A stretch of DNA of 64,000 bases, from the NCBI GenBank assembly GCA_023334545.1, contig JAADVB010000078.1, positions 1 to 64,000 on the forward strand, read 5' to 3'. The DNA is from Salisapilia sapeloensis (taxonomy: Eukaryota > Oomycota > Peronosporomycetes > Peronosporales > Salisapiliaceae). Position numbers and translations under genes: made by a program. Positions 9,301 to 20,166 of the stretch are shown one piece after another. The number at the start of each line of letters is the position of its first letter. The stretch's first letter is position 1. The notes under the pieces are model-generated. The model saw nothing but the letters and a program-made list of their open reading frames with translations, was not told where the DNA came from and searched no databases.

Positions 9301-12100
9301 GTTGCTAACGAAGAAATACTGGTATGGAGGGTTCACGAAAGTATATCATCAACATATCACAAGCGCTAACTGTAAGCAAAAGACGAAATGATTGTACTAG
9401 CTTACAAGCGGTTTACGATATACGAAGACTATTTGTGGGCAGAATATTGGTCCAACAAATCCTTCTGTGTGGTCACTACGATCGTAGCAAACTTGTCTAG
9501 GGGAAGCAGATATCAATGGACATGTGGAGTGCTACACAGCTCGTACAATTGACTGTGATAGTAGAAAAGTGCTCGGAGTAAGCTACACACCAATATATTT
9601 TTTCATTGACTTCATCACGAGTGATTCAAATCGAGTCTCATCATCGGAATTTTGAATACGAGTCTGATATCGAGGCATTTGGCATGCTGTTGAAGAAGCT
9701 GCAAATGAGCAAGGTATTAACTCTGGAGAGCATCCCTATAAACGTGACGCATTCGGTCCACGGAAAAGCTATAGAGTTTTTTCTATGACCGGGTGCTTCG
9801 GTATCAAACTTCTGTAAGAGTTCCAAGATTCTTAAGTAGCCTCCATGCCGATGATTGAGGTCTGTAGTGATGACGTGCCAGTGATAGGAGCAATCGAAAC
9901 GAAGGTGTAGCAGTTAGATGACTTTCCTGACTCCGTGCGAATGTAACAGGTCCCAGTGTGTCTTTACCGATAAAGCTACTTTACGGCCATAACAAGCTAG
10001 GAGTAGCATCTTGTCAAGCGTACCGTGCACTCTGTACCAAGTGAAGCTACGAAATTTAATGATGAACTTGCCCGGGTATCATGTATACTGCAGGTTGGTT
10101 TCATCGACGTACTGCACGAAGCAATCAGCGACAAACTTTTCGTGAGCGACTTGCTCGATGCTCCTAATAACAAATAGGCATACAATAAAGCTCACAGTAT
10201 GCTACTGCGTTAAATATCACTTTGATATAGAAAGTGCCAGCGATCCAGTCAGAAGCTAAAGGCTAGGATGACAGAGATTTGTCGTCGGAGAGCTTGGACA
10301 AGCTTACAACTTATGGATTTGCTAATATGATGGACAGCGTAATGTAGTCGTACTCTCCGCAGTAAAAGTTGGTGTTCTTATTGCCGAGAATCTGTCGAAA
10401 GTAGCAGCTGGGCTATCTCATATAAGATAAGACTTTTAGCTATGAACAATCGGACAGATATCCACGAGAAGGAATTAGCTTTGCCATACAGACATAGGAC
10501 ACAGGAAGTTCGAACGAAGCAAGAGACAACCACTTATATTTCCATCTTTGAAACACCCACCACAACTAGAATCGACTAAGTAGTCTCATAAATCTTTTGA
10601 ATTGCTTGCAGATTCGCATGCCTTCTACTACGAGAATCATTAAGAGGAGCGTTGCGAGTTCTGGATGAGAAATGAAGCATTAGATACTACGCTGGGAAAG
10701 ACAACGATGCGAATCAATGCTCTAAGCCTAGCAGAGCTTTGTGGTCGGTGAAAAACTACATGATCAACCGACTTCATTGGAGTCAATAAATGCATAGCTT
10801 TCTGTCTCTTAGCACAAATGCACAAGAGCAATACACCTACAGCAAAGTATGCAGGCCCATAGGCGCGCGGTGACTACCATTTACAAGAAAGTCATGTTTC
10901 TCAACTGAAGCATACAATCTCAAAGCAACAAGCCAGAGGTACTTCTTATTCCTCATTGAACCATCACAGTCAGCAAGTCCAGAGCATAAATATGATATTG
11001 AAATAATCATTCGAGCCATTATCGTCTAGTATCGCAGTCCTACTGCATACATGTTACTTGCAGCTAAGAGATTCGTTTGGCTAGACCTTCGATGTTCAGC
11101 AAATCTGTTCCAGAAGTGAAAGCTGCAAAAACACAACCAAGGCAGCTAACCAACGGAGCAACGTTCTCTAGTAAAGCAAATAACAACGATGATGACGAGG
11201 GAATACTATGTTGATTCTTAGCGGGGATCATTCCAACCGTTGACTTTATGCTGCAAGCCAACAACAAGAAATTTGATACCTAATAGGAGTTTGCTTGCCT
11301 GAAAATTACAGGCAGAACTTAGCAAGAGAGTAGCAAAACTATGCATAGCACAATAGATGCAAATTGAATGATAAAACGTTTCTCGACTTGCGGTTGTCTG
11401 CAGTTCAACACTACTGCGTACTGATCTCTGTACAAGGCATTCATGTACATGATAAGTTGAATGAGTTACTTATTCCAGCAGCAAAGAAGACTCTCACAAG
11501 GATTGGCATACACCTACTAAAATAAAACTATTCTAGCTTGCTGTTTGGAACAGCAATATGAGTTTGCGTTCCAATGCATGCTTTTATCTGGTTGGTAAGA
11601 GCTTAATCAATGGCACACAGAAAGCATTTGAGAGGTAGCAGAAGCTCTCGATGGCTCGCGCCATAGTGAAAACTACTGAATAAAAGCTACTGCCTGGTAG
11701 GATAATTACAAGTGCTATTTATGAATAGGATGCCTGCTAGCTAGCACTTCATACCATCACGTAACAAGTACCTCAATCAACCAAGCCAAATACAGCATGG
11801 ACCAACAAACTTATATTTTGTTTCGAAAGAAATGAGTATCCTCAATACTATATACTATCAGCATAATGAGTCCGTCTATACGGACAGCTCCGACACGCAA
11901 AGGTGAGGTCCAAGATAAAATGAAGCCTATCACACCTGTTTTCCCAAGGCTTTTCTTTTGGCAATTATAACTTTGAGGTGCGTTTGGTCTTGGCAGCTTT
12001 CGACATTAAATGGTCGATACAAATTCAGCTGTATGCGTACAACTCAGCTAGCTAAAGCTTATACTTTCTTCTAAAATGTGTAGTTCATAATTGAGCTACT
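6312..12100. other. Gene desert, left arm
   Basis: Nearly 5.8 kb of intermediate composition with stop codons scattered through all six frames and no ORF above about 100 codons. A 10-mer TAAAGCTACT recurs at 7076, 9251 and 9971, with a near copy at 11681. A minus-strand frame at 7179-7388 has weak resemblance to a Copia-type protease (MWLLDS... then VKLRAGHS). A stop-free but ATG-less frame of 107 codons spans 8786-9106. The picture fits old, mutated repeats rather than genes, but no element can be delimited. Confidence 0.6.
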
Positions 12101-12120
12101 GTGATGGCATTATCTATACA

Positions 12121-12176
12121 GTTTTATCAAATTATATACTGCCTTGATTATGTTGGTGCGTTCAATTTAATTTGAA
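12121..12176 (+). repeat. Imperfect direct repeat, left copy
   Basis: Begins GTTTTATCAAATTAT and, after a spacer, has ATGTTGGTGCGT followed by an AT-rich AATTTAATT. The partner at 14171-14214 has GTTTTATAAAATTAT, then ATGTTGGTGCGT and AAAATTAATT, with a spacer about eight bases shorter. The shared 12-mer lies at 12150-12161. The copies flank the AT-rich core about 2.04 kb apart, in the same orientation. Confidence 0.55.
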
Positions 12177-14170
12177 CCATATACAATAAATTTAGAATGC
12201 TTTCGTGCACGCAATCAACAGTTTGTTGCATGAGATCAGATAGGTATCTTGCTAAATTGGTCTTTACGATTGCTCATCAATGTACATTTAAACCATACTT
12301 AACTTTTAAACTATTAATGCAACATAACTCAAATCTATAAACGAAGATATCGATAAAAGTTATCAAACTTGTCTAATCCTGTTTGTTCATCAAATAAAGA
12401 TTTAAAGTAAACGAAAGCCAGTACTTTTATCTTTTTTGAAAATATATTTATTGTGGTCTGTTGTATATTTAAAAAAATAAAGTTAAAGTCAAAAACAATT
12501 ATAAATAAGTAAATCATAAAGTAAGAAAAAAACAGTCTCTATTATAAAAGAATATTTAACGCATACAGCTTTTATATATCAAAAGTATAATTTATTATGT
12601 TTATAAAAAAAATAACGGTATTCAAACAAGTTATTACGCTTTTACCGTGCATTTACTTTCTAATCTTGCCCAGCAAAAAATGTTTTATTTTAAATTGTCT
12701 CTAAGTTTTTATAATTTCATTTATCTAATTTACAAACAGATTATTAACAAAAAAAATAAAATAAAATCTAGACTGCTGTTTCTTTATTTAAAAACTATTA
12801 CACGAAACTCTTTTAATCCGCTTATGTTTTTATTAAAATAAAATATTTAAATACTATAATCACAACAACTGTATTAAAAATACATCGTTAAAACGAAGCT
12901 TTCATTGTCAAAAAATACTACCATATCTACTGTGCTTTCCAACGGAAAATAAACCTAATGCATATGTAATAAATAATGTTTTATTTAAAATATGGTTTTA
13001 TATAAAGTTTCTTTTTACCATTTACAAATTAAGCTTTACGTAGATAATTAAGTTTTTCTGACAATTCAAAATTTATGTTTTTGCTAGGTCTATATTTATA
13101 CATTATACACATCATGCAGTTCTCAAAATTTTTTACCTTGCTTAACATATATTTGTTGGTAAATCATGATTGTTTTACTAAAATGCTACATATTGTTGTT
13201 AAAATATAATTTTAAAATTTAGTGAAGATTAACATGGAATGCTTTAACTTTTTAAGTTCTTTATACTATAGTTGTAGGCATATTAAAAATCTAAGTGCTA
13301 CGTTGATAAAATTTTGTAAATATGAAAAATTTGTTCTCAGTAAAAAATTATTTTAATTTATTTAAAAGCTAATATAAAAAATGTGGTTGTACTATATGTA
13401 TAAAAAAATATTTTTTTTTATTTTTTTAAAAATCAGTTTTGTATTAAATAAATTGTTTTCCTATTTTTTTATATTACTCTGCTTAGCGTATAATTTTATG
13501 TGAAAATTTTTTTTTAAAGTAATATCATACTTTTGTAATACTTTTGCTATAAATATCTACGTTATAGTATTGTATCCTTAAGATTTAAAAATTGTACATA
13601 ATATATGACTGTCATAACATTGTGATAGAGACTTTTATTCTTGTCGAAATTTATTTAAATAAAATTCTTTGAAAAATTAGACGATAGATATTAAATATAT
13701 AATGCAACAACATTAGATTAAAGCTTGCGTTATTAATGTATTTTTTGGTGTAGATAACAGCATAGTTGTGTTTCATTTAATTTTCAACACAATCTTATCA
13801 ATTTAAAGAAATTCATCTGATTAACATGATATTCAAACATAAATTCTTTTGTATAGCAAAGGCATTACATATTTTATTAGTACAAAAGTTTTCTTTAGAA
13901 ACAAAACGAAAAAGCATTATTTAAAAACCTTTCTATGCTGACTTTATGGTGAATGATTATCTGTTTTTACCACATCCTTCTTGCACTTTTATTTAATACA
14001 TTTGTGTATGCTTATTTTTTCAATATTGTATTAAAAACAAAATGTCTTTAGAAGTTATACAATACTTCAGCAATACATTTTTTGTTTAAAGTAACGAATG
14101 TGTGTACGCAGTATTTTTTTGTAGATGTATGGTGTATTTTCTTTTTATTTTAAGATTTGACATATAAAAT

Positions 14171-14214
14171 TGTTTTATAAAATTATTTGAAGATGTTGGT
14201 GCGTAAAATTAATT
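14171..14214 (+). repeat. Imperfect direct repeat, right copy
   Basis: Right partner of the repeat at 12121-12176; the identical 12-mer ATGTTGGTGCGT is at 14193-14204. Flanks match with one mismatch over the first 15 bases and more loosely after the 12-mer. It may be a relic of terminal repeats or of an internal duplication of the AT-rich tract. Confidence 0.55.
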
Positions 14215-14740
14215 GCTTGCTCTTTCAGTTTCAATTGATATGTAATAACCAATGATCCTATAATCTAAGTTTAAACTTTTTTGTCTAAACTTTGTTTACG
14301 ATTTAGAACTTCTATGTAAATTTAAACTGTATTGTGTTGGTTGTATTTAGTTGTTGTTTTTTAAATTTTTAGTTTGAGCAATGTTATACATTTAATGCAT
14401 AGAGTGTTTACTATTTCTATTCACGTACATAAATGCAAGTTTTGTTTTAGTGTTTTACAGTCATAGTATATAGATAGATTTATTTTAGTTATTTATTAAT
14501 GGCTCCGAATTTGTACATGAATATAGCTGATTTAACTAAAAAGTTGCAAACGACGCAAAAAATTGAAACATCTCTGATGCACCTTTCAACAGAAAATATC
14601 TTGACTTTTGTTGCTGTTGGATTTTGATTATTTGTTAGGTTTATTTATGTAAATAGTTTTAATTATTATCATTAAAGAGTTGCTATATAAACAATTTATG
14701 CGCTTGTTTAAAGAATAAACGATCAAAATAAATTTTGTAA

Positions 14741-17700
14741 ACCTACAACATGTGATACACGCCCGATGAAACGCTGGTATTTCTAAGAAATAAGCACACT
14801 TGTACTAGGTTACATTGAGATTTGTTCGGCTTCTGTTCTGCTGGCCCAATTCACCATTATATGATAGCATTTTTGATGCTACATCCTTTCATGAACGATT
14901 TGCTTCAAATTAAGTGTTATTGATGTCTCTCGTGGTAGCTCACGTTGACTATAACAATAGCTTCGACCGATGCTGGACATTAGAAAAAATACTTACATTT
15001 TAGCAAGGAAAATCTTTAAACAACACAACAGTTATCCGAGCTTCTGTTAGAATGAAGAGCGATTGACTTTAGTTTCTACTTCTTCACTATATAATATGGA
15101 GGCGATCTACCATGCTGCTGCTCATCCCACAGTCCAACGAAGCAAGTGTTCATACGCGGTGGGAGTTACATGAGACAAACCAGAGATTATTAGACAATTT
15201 GCAAAAGGCCGAGCTATGTTGCTGACAGAACGGACTCAGATATAGCCAGTGCACTGTACCGATACCACTGCCGAACAACTTTCGATAGAGTGGTCTACAT
15301 TGTAGTGGGTTCAGACCTTGACTACGTGCAAGCTCTTGAAAGCTTTCCTTTGTGTCCATACCAATGTTAGCTGCAAGATTCGTAATTTTATTAAAGGCAC
15401 GAAGATGACGCTTCCACAAAAGCGCAGACAGTAGTGCTGCCATTGTTTTGCACTGGCAACATGATTGTTTGAGGTCTATAGCCTTGAGTGAATTCCCATA
15501 TTTAGGTTGGTGGAGGATGTGCGCACCGTCACCTTCCATATGCGCTTGGTTTATTTGGAGTGTCTTAACCGCTTGGAGTCGCTTCACTTTATTTAGAATT
15601 ATGATATAGCAGGCGTCATGGACAGCGGGGGTATTCAGCACTAGTTGATCAGCATTTAGCTCAAGTCAGAAGCATTGTCGACTGTATAACTGATACTTTC
15701 GGTGCTGGTCAGCGCTGCTCATGCTAAAGATATGTAATTGATCTTGGTTGGATAAAAACCAGTAGAGCAACAGACCTTATGCTCACGGCTTACAGCATCA
15801 AGTCTTATCATTCCTAGTCTATCGCTATGATACGTAACCTCCAGGTGTGTATTCGCGAATGGTTTCCACCATGTAGTAATTTATCTTTCTTAGTATCACT
15901 AACGATGTTTGTATTTTCATTTGCTGACGTTGTATGTAGAATGGCTGTACTGTGCTCTACTCTACTTTAATCCGCATTGTTTTTATACAGCTTGTGTCTG
16001 TGAGAAAGTAGTATTAGATTCTACAGTCTGTGTGTACTCGCGTAGTCAGGATCACTTCTTCAGTCCAATCTTTGGAACAAGTTACAGTCGCCGAAGTAAA
16101 TGCCATGTAAAATGTGTACAATAATATTAATGTGCACTTCTAAACTAGTCGTGTAGCGAAATAATTAAATAAAATACTTTTCCGCTAAGCGCATGGCATC
16201 ATGCAGAGTGCGCTAGCTGCGAGTCGGAGTCAAGATGCAAAGTTACCATTCTTTGATTTGGTCTTTTGTTGGTGATGCAAGTTATACATTTCCCTTCCAT
16301 ATTATTATCATATTGTTGCGACTACAGTCTAACTGTCTTTGATTCGCTTCGCTCTGGATACTCTTTTTGAGCTTGCGTTGGGTCCAAGTTGTCGACCCAA
16401 CAAAGATGCATCCGTTCTTCCCGTCAACAGTATGAGCGAGCTCATATAATGTACACAGCCCAAAACTGGATCAGGGGCATGTCCAGCATGTAATTTGGAC
16501 GAAACTCATCAAACAACTGGAAGCAATCGGTAGAAGCACAAGAAGGAACCGGGAGTATGCAGTCGCATCAACATGTGATAGGGACATCACATGCCCCCAG
16601 ACAGTCCATGCGTGATGTTCGACTGTAAAAACGAACCCTCCACTTATCCCTTCGCGGGAGGGCCTAGCGGATACCAAAGAGAAGTAAACTAATATCTCTT
16701 TGCAAAAACAATCGTGTGGTCTCTATTGCACTCGTCAAATATGCTATCGTCGTAGCTCGTTAATGTGAGCCGCCATTGTTTAGCAGGCCACATTAGATTA
16801 TGGCCAAATGAGAATACAAATACTTGTCCTTTACAACTTCTTCTTGTTTAGTTGAGCAAACGTCGTTGCTAATCTGTACTCCGGTTGAATCCAGCAAAGA
16901 CCTTGTCTTTTGGTGTCTGTAGTGAGATACGGTGAAGGTAAGCTACCTAGAATATCGAGTATCCGCTTCATTACACGACTAGCGTGTGCGGGCTTCTCGT
17001 CCTGCCTATCTGTCGTTGCAGAGGTTTAGTTGTCGCTTGGAGTCTCTTGTTTGAGCTCAAACCATCGACCAAAGTCAGTCGAAACAATAGTAATCTGTCA
17101 TGGCAAATGTCTGCGTGACTTGAGCACTGCCGAATCATTATAAAATACTCTTGCATGATGTCAACATGAGCGGCGACCTTACGCATCGACTATATCACGG
17201 CATTGTACAAAGGAGCTCTGGTGGGTGCCTCGGTAGTGTCGTCGAGGCCAAAGAAAGTCTTGTACGCTGATCGTAAATCTTATATAACAGGGATATGCGC
17301 CGCATACTGTCTGAAGATCGTACGCTAGATTGAGGTTTTCTACGCTTGCAGTATCGTTTGGCTAATGCGTGAGAAAGAAGTGTCGTGAACTGACGATGAT
17401 ATCTGCATTCCGGTTGCGAACAAATATGTCGCTTATATGTCTCTGCTGTAGTTTGTCGTGTTCATCAGAGATGGCAGTCTTATAATATACATGTCCTGGT
17501 AATACGATGCGTAGGACTGCCTCAATCAATTGTATGGAAAGTCCCAAGTAGGCGTCACGCTATTTACGAATTTTCTTGTCCACAGGTCCATGATTCTGTT
17601 TCCTACGATAGTGATGGGTGCTAGTTCAATGTCCTCAGGTGTATTGCAAACAGTTATCTCATCATGCTGCTTTCAATAAGCCTTCATACTCATTTCGAAT

Positions 17701-18149
17701 ACTCTGCTTATCAAGACATCCCCATCAACTTCACATACTTATTCTCCACCAGACTCTATAGTATCCACGCAATCCACTAAGCTATAGTCTGGTCGTGAAA
17801 ACCTGTTGGAATCTAGTTTGAAAGCATCATCCTGCTTGTTGCAAGCTAAGCACATGCATCTGCTTGAGCCCATACAGCATATTTAATCGTACCATGCAAC
17901 TCTCTAGAACTGTGACAGTCATTTCTAGTACCCTGCGAGAAATCGACTCCACATAACTAGCGAAGTGTATGAAAGTCACTTGCCACAGCAACGATCCCAA
18001 ACATCCAAAGGCATATACAGAGCAAAGAAAGCATCGAGATAGCTCATCGTATCAAGTAGATCAATCGAAATGCCAAGTTCCCAGAGGGTACATCTCCGGT
18101 ACAATTTACAAACCAATTCGACCGACAGATAAATCGAAATCAAGGCATC
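14741..18149. other. Gene desert, right arm
   Basis: Composition rises again, but frames remain broken until LSM7 at 18150. The longest frame (minus, 15150-15641) opens with GTG rather than ATG. It contains a segment (ALLWKRHLRAFNKITNLA) that weakly recalls the pre-integrase region of Copia polyproteins, which is not enough to call an element. No RNA gene was recognised. The last few hundred bases before 18150 probably hold the LSM7 promoter. Confidence 0.5.
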
Positions 18150-18485
18150 ATGGCAGCGAATGGAGCAACGCATGGAGGCGGTCGAGGCGGCGGCGGAACC
18201 AACCGTCCGGACCCGATCATGGAGATCGCCAAGTACATGGACCAGCCGATTCGCGTCAAGTTCCACGGCGGTCGGGAGGTGCACGGTCTGCTCAAGGGGT
18301 ACGATCGTCTGGTGAATCTCGTGCTGGACGACTGCGTCGAGTACATTCGCGACCCAGAGGACGAATACCGTCTGACGGAAGAGACGCGAAAGGTCGGTCT
18401 AGTGGTATGCCGCGGGACGTCTGTGATGCTTGTGTCTCCCGTGGACGGCATGGAGGAGATTGCGAATCCTTTCCAGCAAGAATAG
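18150..18485 (+). CDS. LSM7: U6 snRNA-associated Sm-like protein LSm7
   Basis: An intronless 111-residue protein. A Gly-rich lead (MAANGATHGGGRGGGGTN) precedes the Sm fold: Sm1 motif with IRVKFHGGREVHGLLKGYDRLVNLVLDD and Sm2 motif VGLVVCRGTSVMLVSP. The 30-residue insert between the motifs (CVEYIRDPEDEYRLTEETRK) is typical of LSm7 rather than SmG. It is a subunit of the LSm1-7 (decapping) and LSm2-8 (U6 snRNP) rings. Its stop lies 12 bp from the stop of the convergent glutaminyl cyclase gene. Confidence 0.94.
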   Translation: MAANGATHGGGRGGGGTNRPDPIMEIAKYMDQPIRVKFHGGREVHGLLKGYDRLVNLVLDDCVEYIRDPEDEYRLTEETRKVGLVVCRGTSVMLVSPVDGMEEIANPFQQE

Positions 18486-18497
18486 AACAAGATATTG

Positions 18498-19400
18498 CTA
18501 CATTTTCACTTTGTACATGTATTTCCAAAGCTTCCCCGTCAGGTAGAAAACGTCTTCTCTTTCATCATACGCGATTCCATTCAAAACAGCATCCAAATTC
18601 GATCGCTCTCCACTGTCCTCGACGATGGCAGAACAGTCGAAAAGGTGGACGACGTGGCCGGAGGTAGGGTCTATCTGCACAATATGCGGCTGGAACCAGA
18701 CGTTGGCGTAGACGTATCCGTCGACTACTTCCAGTTCGTTCAGCTGAGCCAGTGGCTGGTCCTTGTAGGTGACTTGGATCCGCCGCTTTTCCTGGAACGT
18801 CTCTGCGTCCCATATGAAGAGGGTGGAGGATCCGTCGGATACCACGAGTTCCTTGTCGTTGAGCAGGTGGATGCCCCATCCTTGGCCTGTGATGGTGTCA
18901 TACGAAAACTGGCGATCGAGAGAAAAGGATCCCGAGTGGCGGGATAGAACCAGACCCTTGCGACTCTTCCATGTGAGCATGATGAGGGAGTCGTCATAGT
19001 TACGCGTGACTCCTTCTCCGAAGAGGTGTCGAGGGAGGTCGTATTGCTTCCGTACGACACCGGAGGGAATGTCCACGAGACGGAGACTCGAGCTTCCATA
19101 TCGACCGGTGGATTCGACCAAGTATGGAGTGGAGTCCTCGTACTGGACGAAGAGACCTTGTGTGAATGCTTTCGAGTCATGTGGGTATCTCGCTAGTACT
19201 GTAGGTGTCGACACGACCGTATCCGACTTGACGCTGGTCGGAGCGTATAGGAAGACCATGTAAACGATAGCGAATACAGCAAGTATCATAGCCGACAGAG
19301 CTAGTGGCTTATAGGGAGAAGAGGAAGATGTAGAGTGTGTAGAGGACGAGGGCGAGTGAGGTGGCGACGGCCGAGGTCGACGGCGTGGGTGCGTGGCCAT
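18498..19400 (-). CDS. Glutaminyl-peptide cyclotransferase, plant type (membrane-anchored)
   Basis: A 300-residue protein starting at MATHPRRRP; the frame stays open upstream to 19529, but this start leaves a normal short cytoplasmic tail. Residues about 1-30 are Ser/Pro/Arg-rich, followed by one membrane segment (LALSAMILAVFAIVYMVFLY), giving a type II topology with the catalytic domain in the secretory lumen. The rest matches the glutamine cyclotransferase five-bladed propeller family (PHDSKAFTQGLF, GEGVTR, LNELEVVDGYVYANVWF, LNGIAYDEREDVFYLTGK). The enzyme converts N-terminal Gln to pyroglutamate. It is convergent with LSM7. Confidence 0.9.
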   Translation of the reverse strand: MATHPRRRPRPSPPHSPSSSTHSTSSSSPYKPLALSAMILAVFAIVYMVFLYAPTSVKSDTVVSTPTVLARYPHDSKAFTQGLFVQYEDSTPYLVESTGRYGSSSLRLVDIPSGVVRKQYDLPRHLFGEGVTRNYDDSLIMLTWKSRKGLVLSRHSGSFSLDRQFSYDTITGQGWGIHLLNDKELVVSDGSSTLFIWDAETFQEKRRIQVTYKDQPLAQLNELEVVDGYVYANVWFQPHIVQIDPTSGHVVHLFDCSAIVEDSGERSNLDAVLNGIAYDEREDVFYLTGKLWKYMYKVKM

Positions 19401-19543
19401 CGCTAGTAAATCCGGACAGAGAGGAGTGATGGATGTGGAGTGAGACGGATAGGACGTTGATAGGAGGTGATAAAGATGGACAGGGGCAACAGATGTGTTT
19501 ATACCGAGACGATGACAGGAAATGAACAAGTGAATTCCTGAGC

Positions 19544-19876
19544 ATGGGCGTCCTATGGAACTTTGTCCTGTCGAGCTTGCTGCTTACGAACGCCGTGTGC
19601 ATCTTGCACGAGAAACGCTTCCTCCGACCTTGTGCGTATGCAAGTAGTAAAAGGATGGATGTAGACTTATGCGTGTGGTAGACGGATGGCATGAAGTGGA
19701 CTCGACGCAGGGGTCGACAGTCAAGAACCAGCTCATCGGCTTCCTCGCGGCCGTCCAGTACCTTCGAAGTAGGTTTTGCGTTTGTATAGACGTAGCGTCG
19801 AGACTTACGTTTGTGACTAGTGCCTCTGATCATCATCAACGCGTGTATGATCGTCCTGGAGCTCTTGTTGGGGTGA
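19544..19876 (+). CDS. YOS1: Yos1/IER3IP1-like ER-Golgi transport protein
   Basis: Three exons (19544-19631, 19682-19768, 19821-19876) give 76 residues, the usual size of the family. The N-terminal hydrophobic segment (WNFVLSSLLLTNAVCILHEKR) carries the hallmark NAV..LHE+RFL. The middle has VKNQLIGFLAAVQYLRMPL and the protein ends with a second hydrophobic segment (LIIINACMIVLELLLG). Yos1 works with Yip1 and Yif1 in COPII vesicle budding and fusion. The gene is hidden because minus-strand frames cover it and each exon is short. It is divergent from the glutaminyl cyclase, 143 bp start to start. Confidence 0.9.
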
Positions 19877-20166
19877 AGAGCTCGGCCTTTGCTCGATCAA
19901 GACATGGATACAGTTGCCTCTCCCGTCTCTTACGCAAATAAAAGTATACGTTAGACACCTTCTTCTATCTCCACATTATACTGTAGTATAAACATATCGT
20001 ATGCATCGTCTGTATCGTCTATGGCCATAGTAGAGATGGAGAGGAGTACCACTTCATCCGGAAGAGATGACAAGGTACCATCTCAGCACCTCTTGTAGCA
20101 GACATACAATACCCCATACAAACTCCAAACACGGACACGAGGCGCGTGCGTCGGATCTATCGGAGC

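Larger units (their letters stand above)
12101..14740. other. Extremely AT-rich core, candidate centromeric or heterochromatic DNA
   Basis: Base composition drops sharply: 60-base lines counted at 12481 and 13441 each have 12 G/C (20%), and the line at 14041 is near 25%. Surrounding genes look close to half G/C and the desert arms lie in between. The tract has long A and T runs, few meaningful ORFs and no protein-coding or rRNA/tRNA match that I recognise. In the diatom Phaeodactylum, another stramenopile, short low-GC tracts act as centromeres, whereas Phytophthora centromeres are larger and rich in Copia elements. Centromere function here is therefore inference only. Confidence 0.6.

Noticed and set aside
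12101-14740. Insertion of mitochondrial DNA (AT-rich)
   Set aside because: No recognisable mitochondrial protein, rRNA or tRNA sequence in any frame I read; short frames there are low-complexity.
15150-15641. 163-codon minus-strand frame as a gene
   Set aside because: It opens with GTG, lacks an early ATG, and only a short segment weakly recalls Copia polyproteins.
19309-19839. 176-codon minus-strand frame
   Set aside because: It is antisense to the well-supported YOS1 exons and overlaps the cyclase N-terminus; no protein features.
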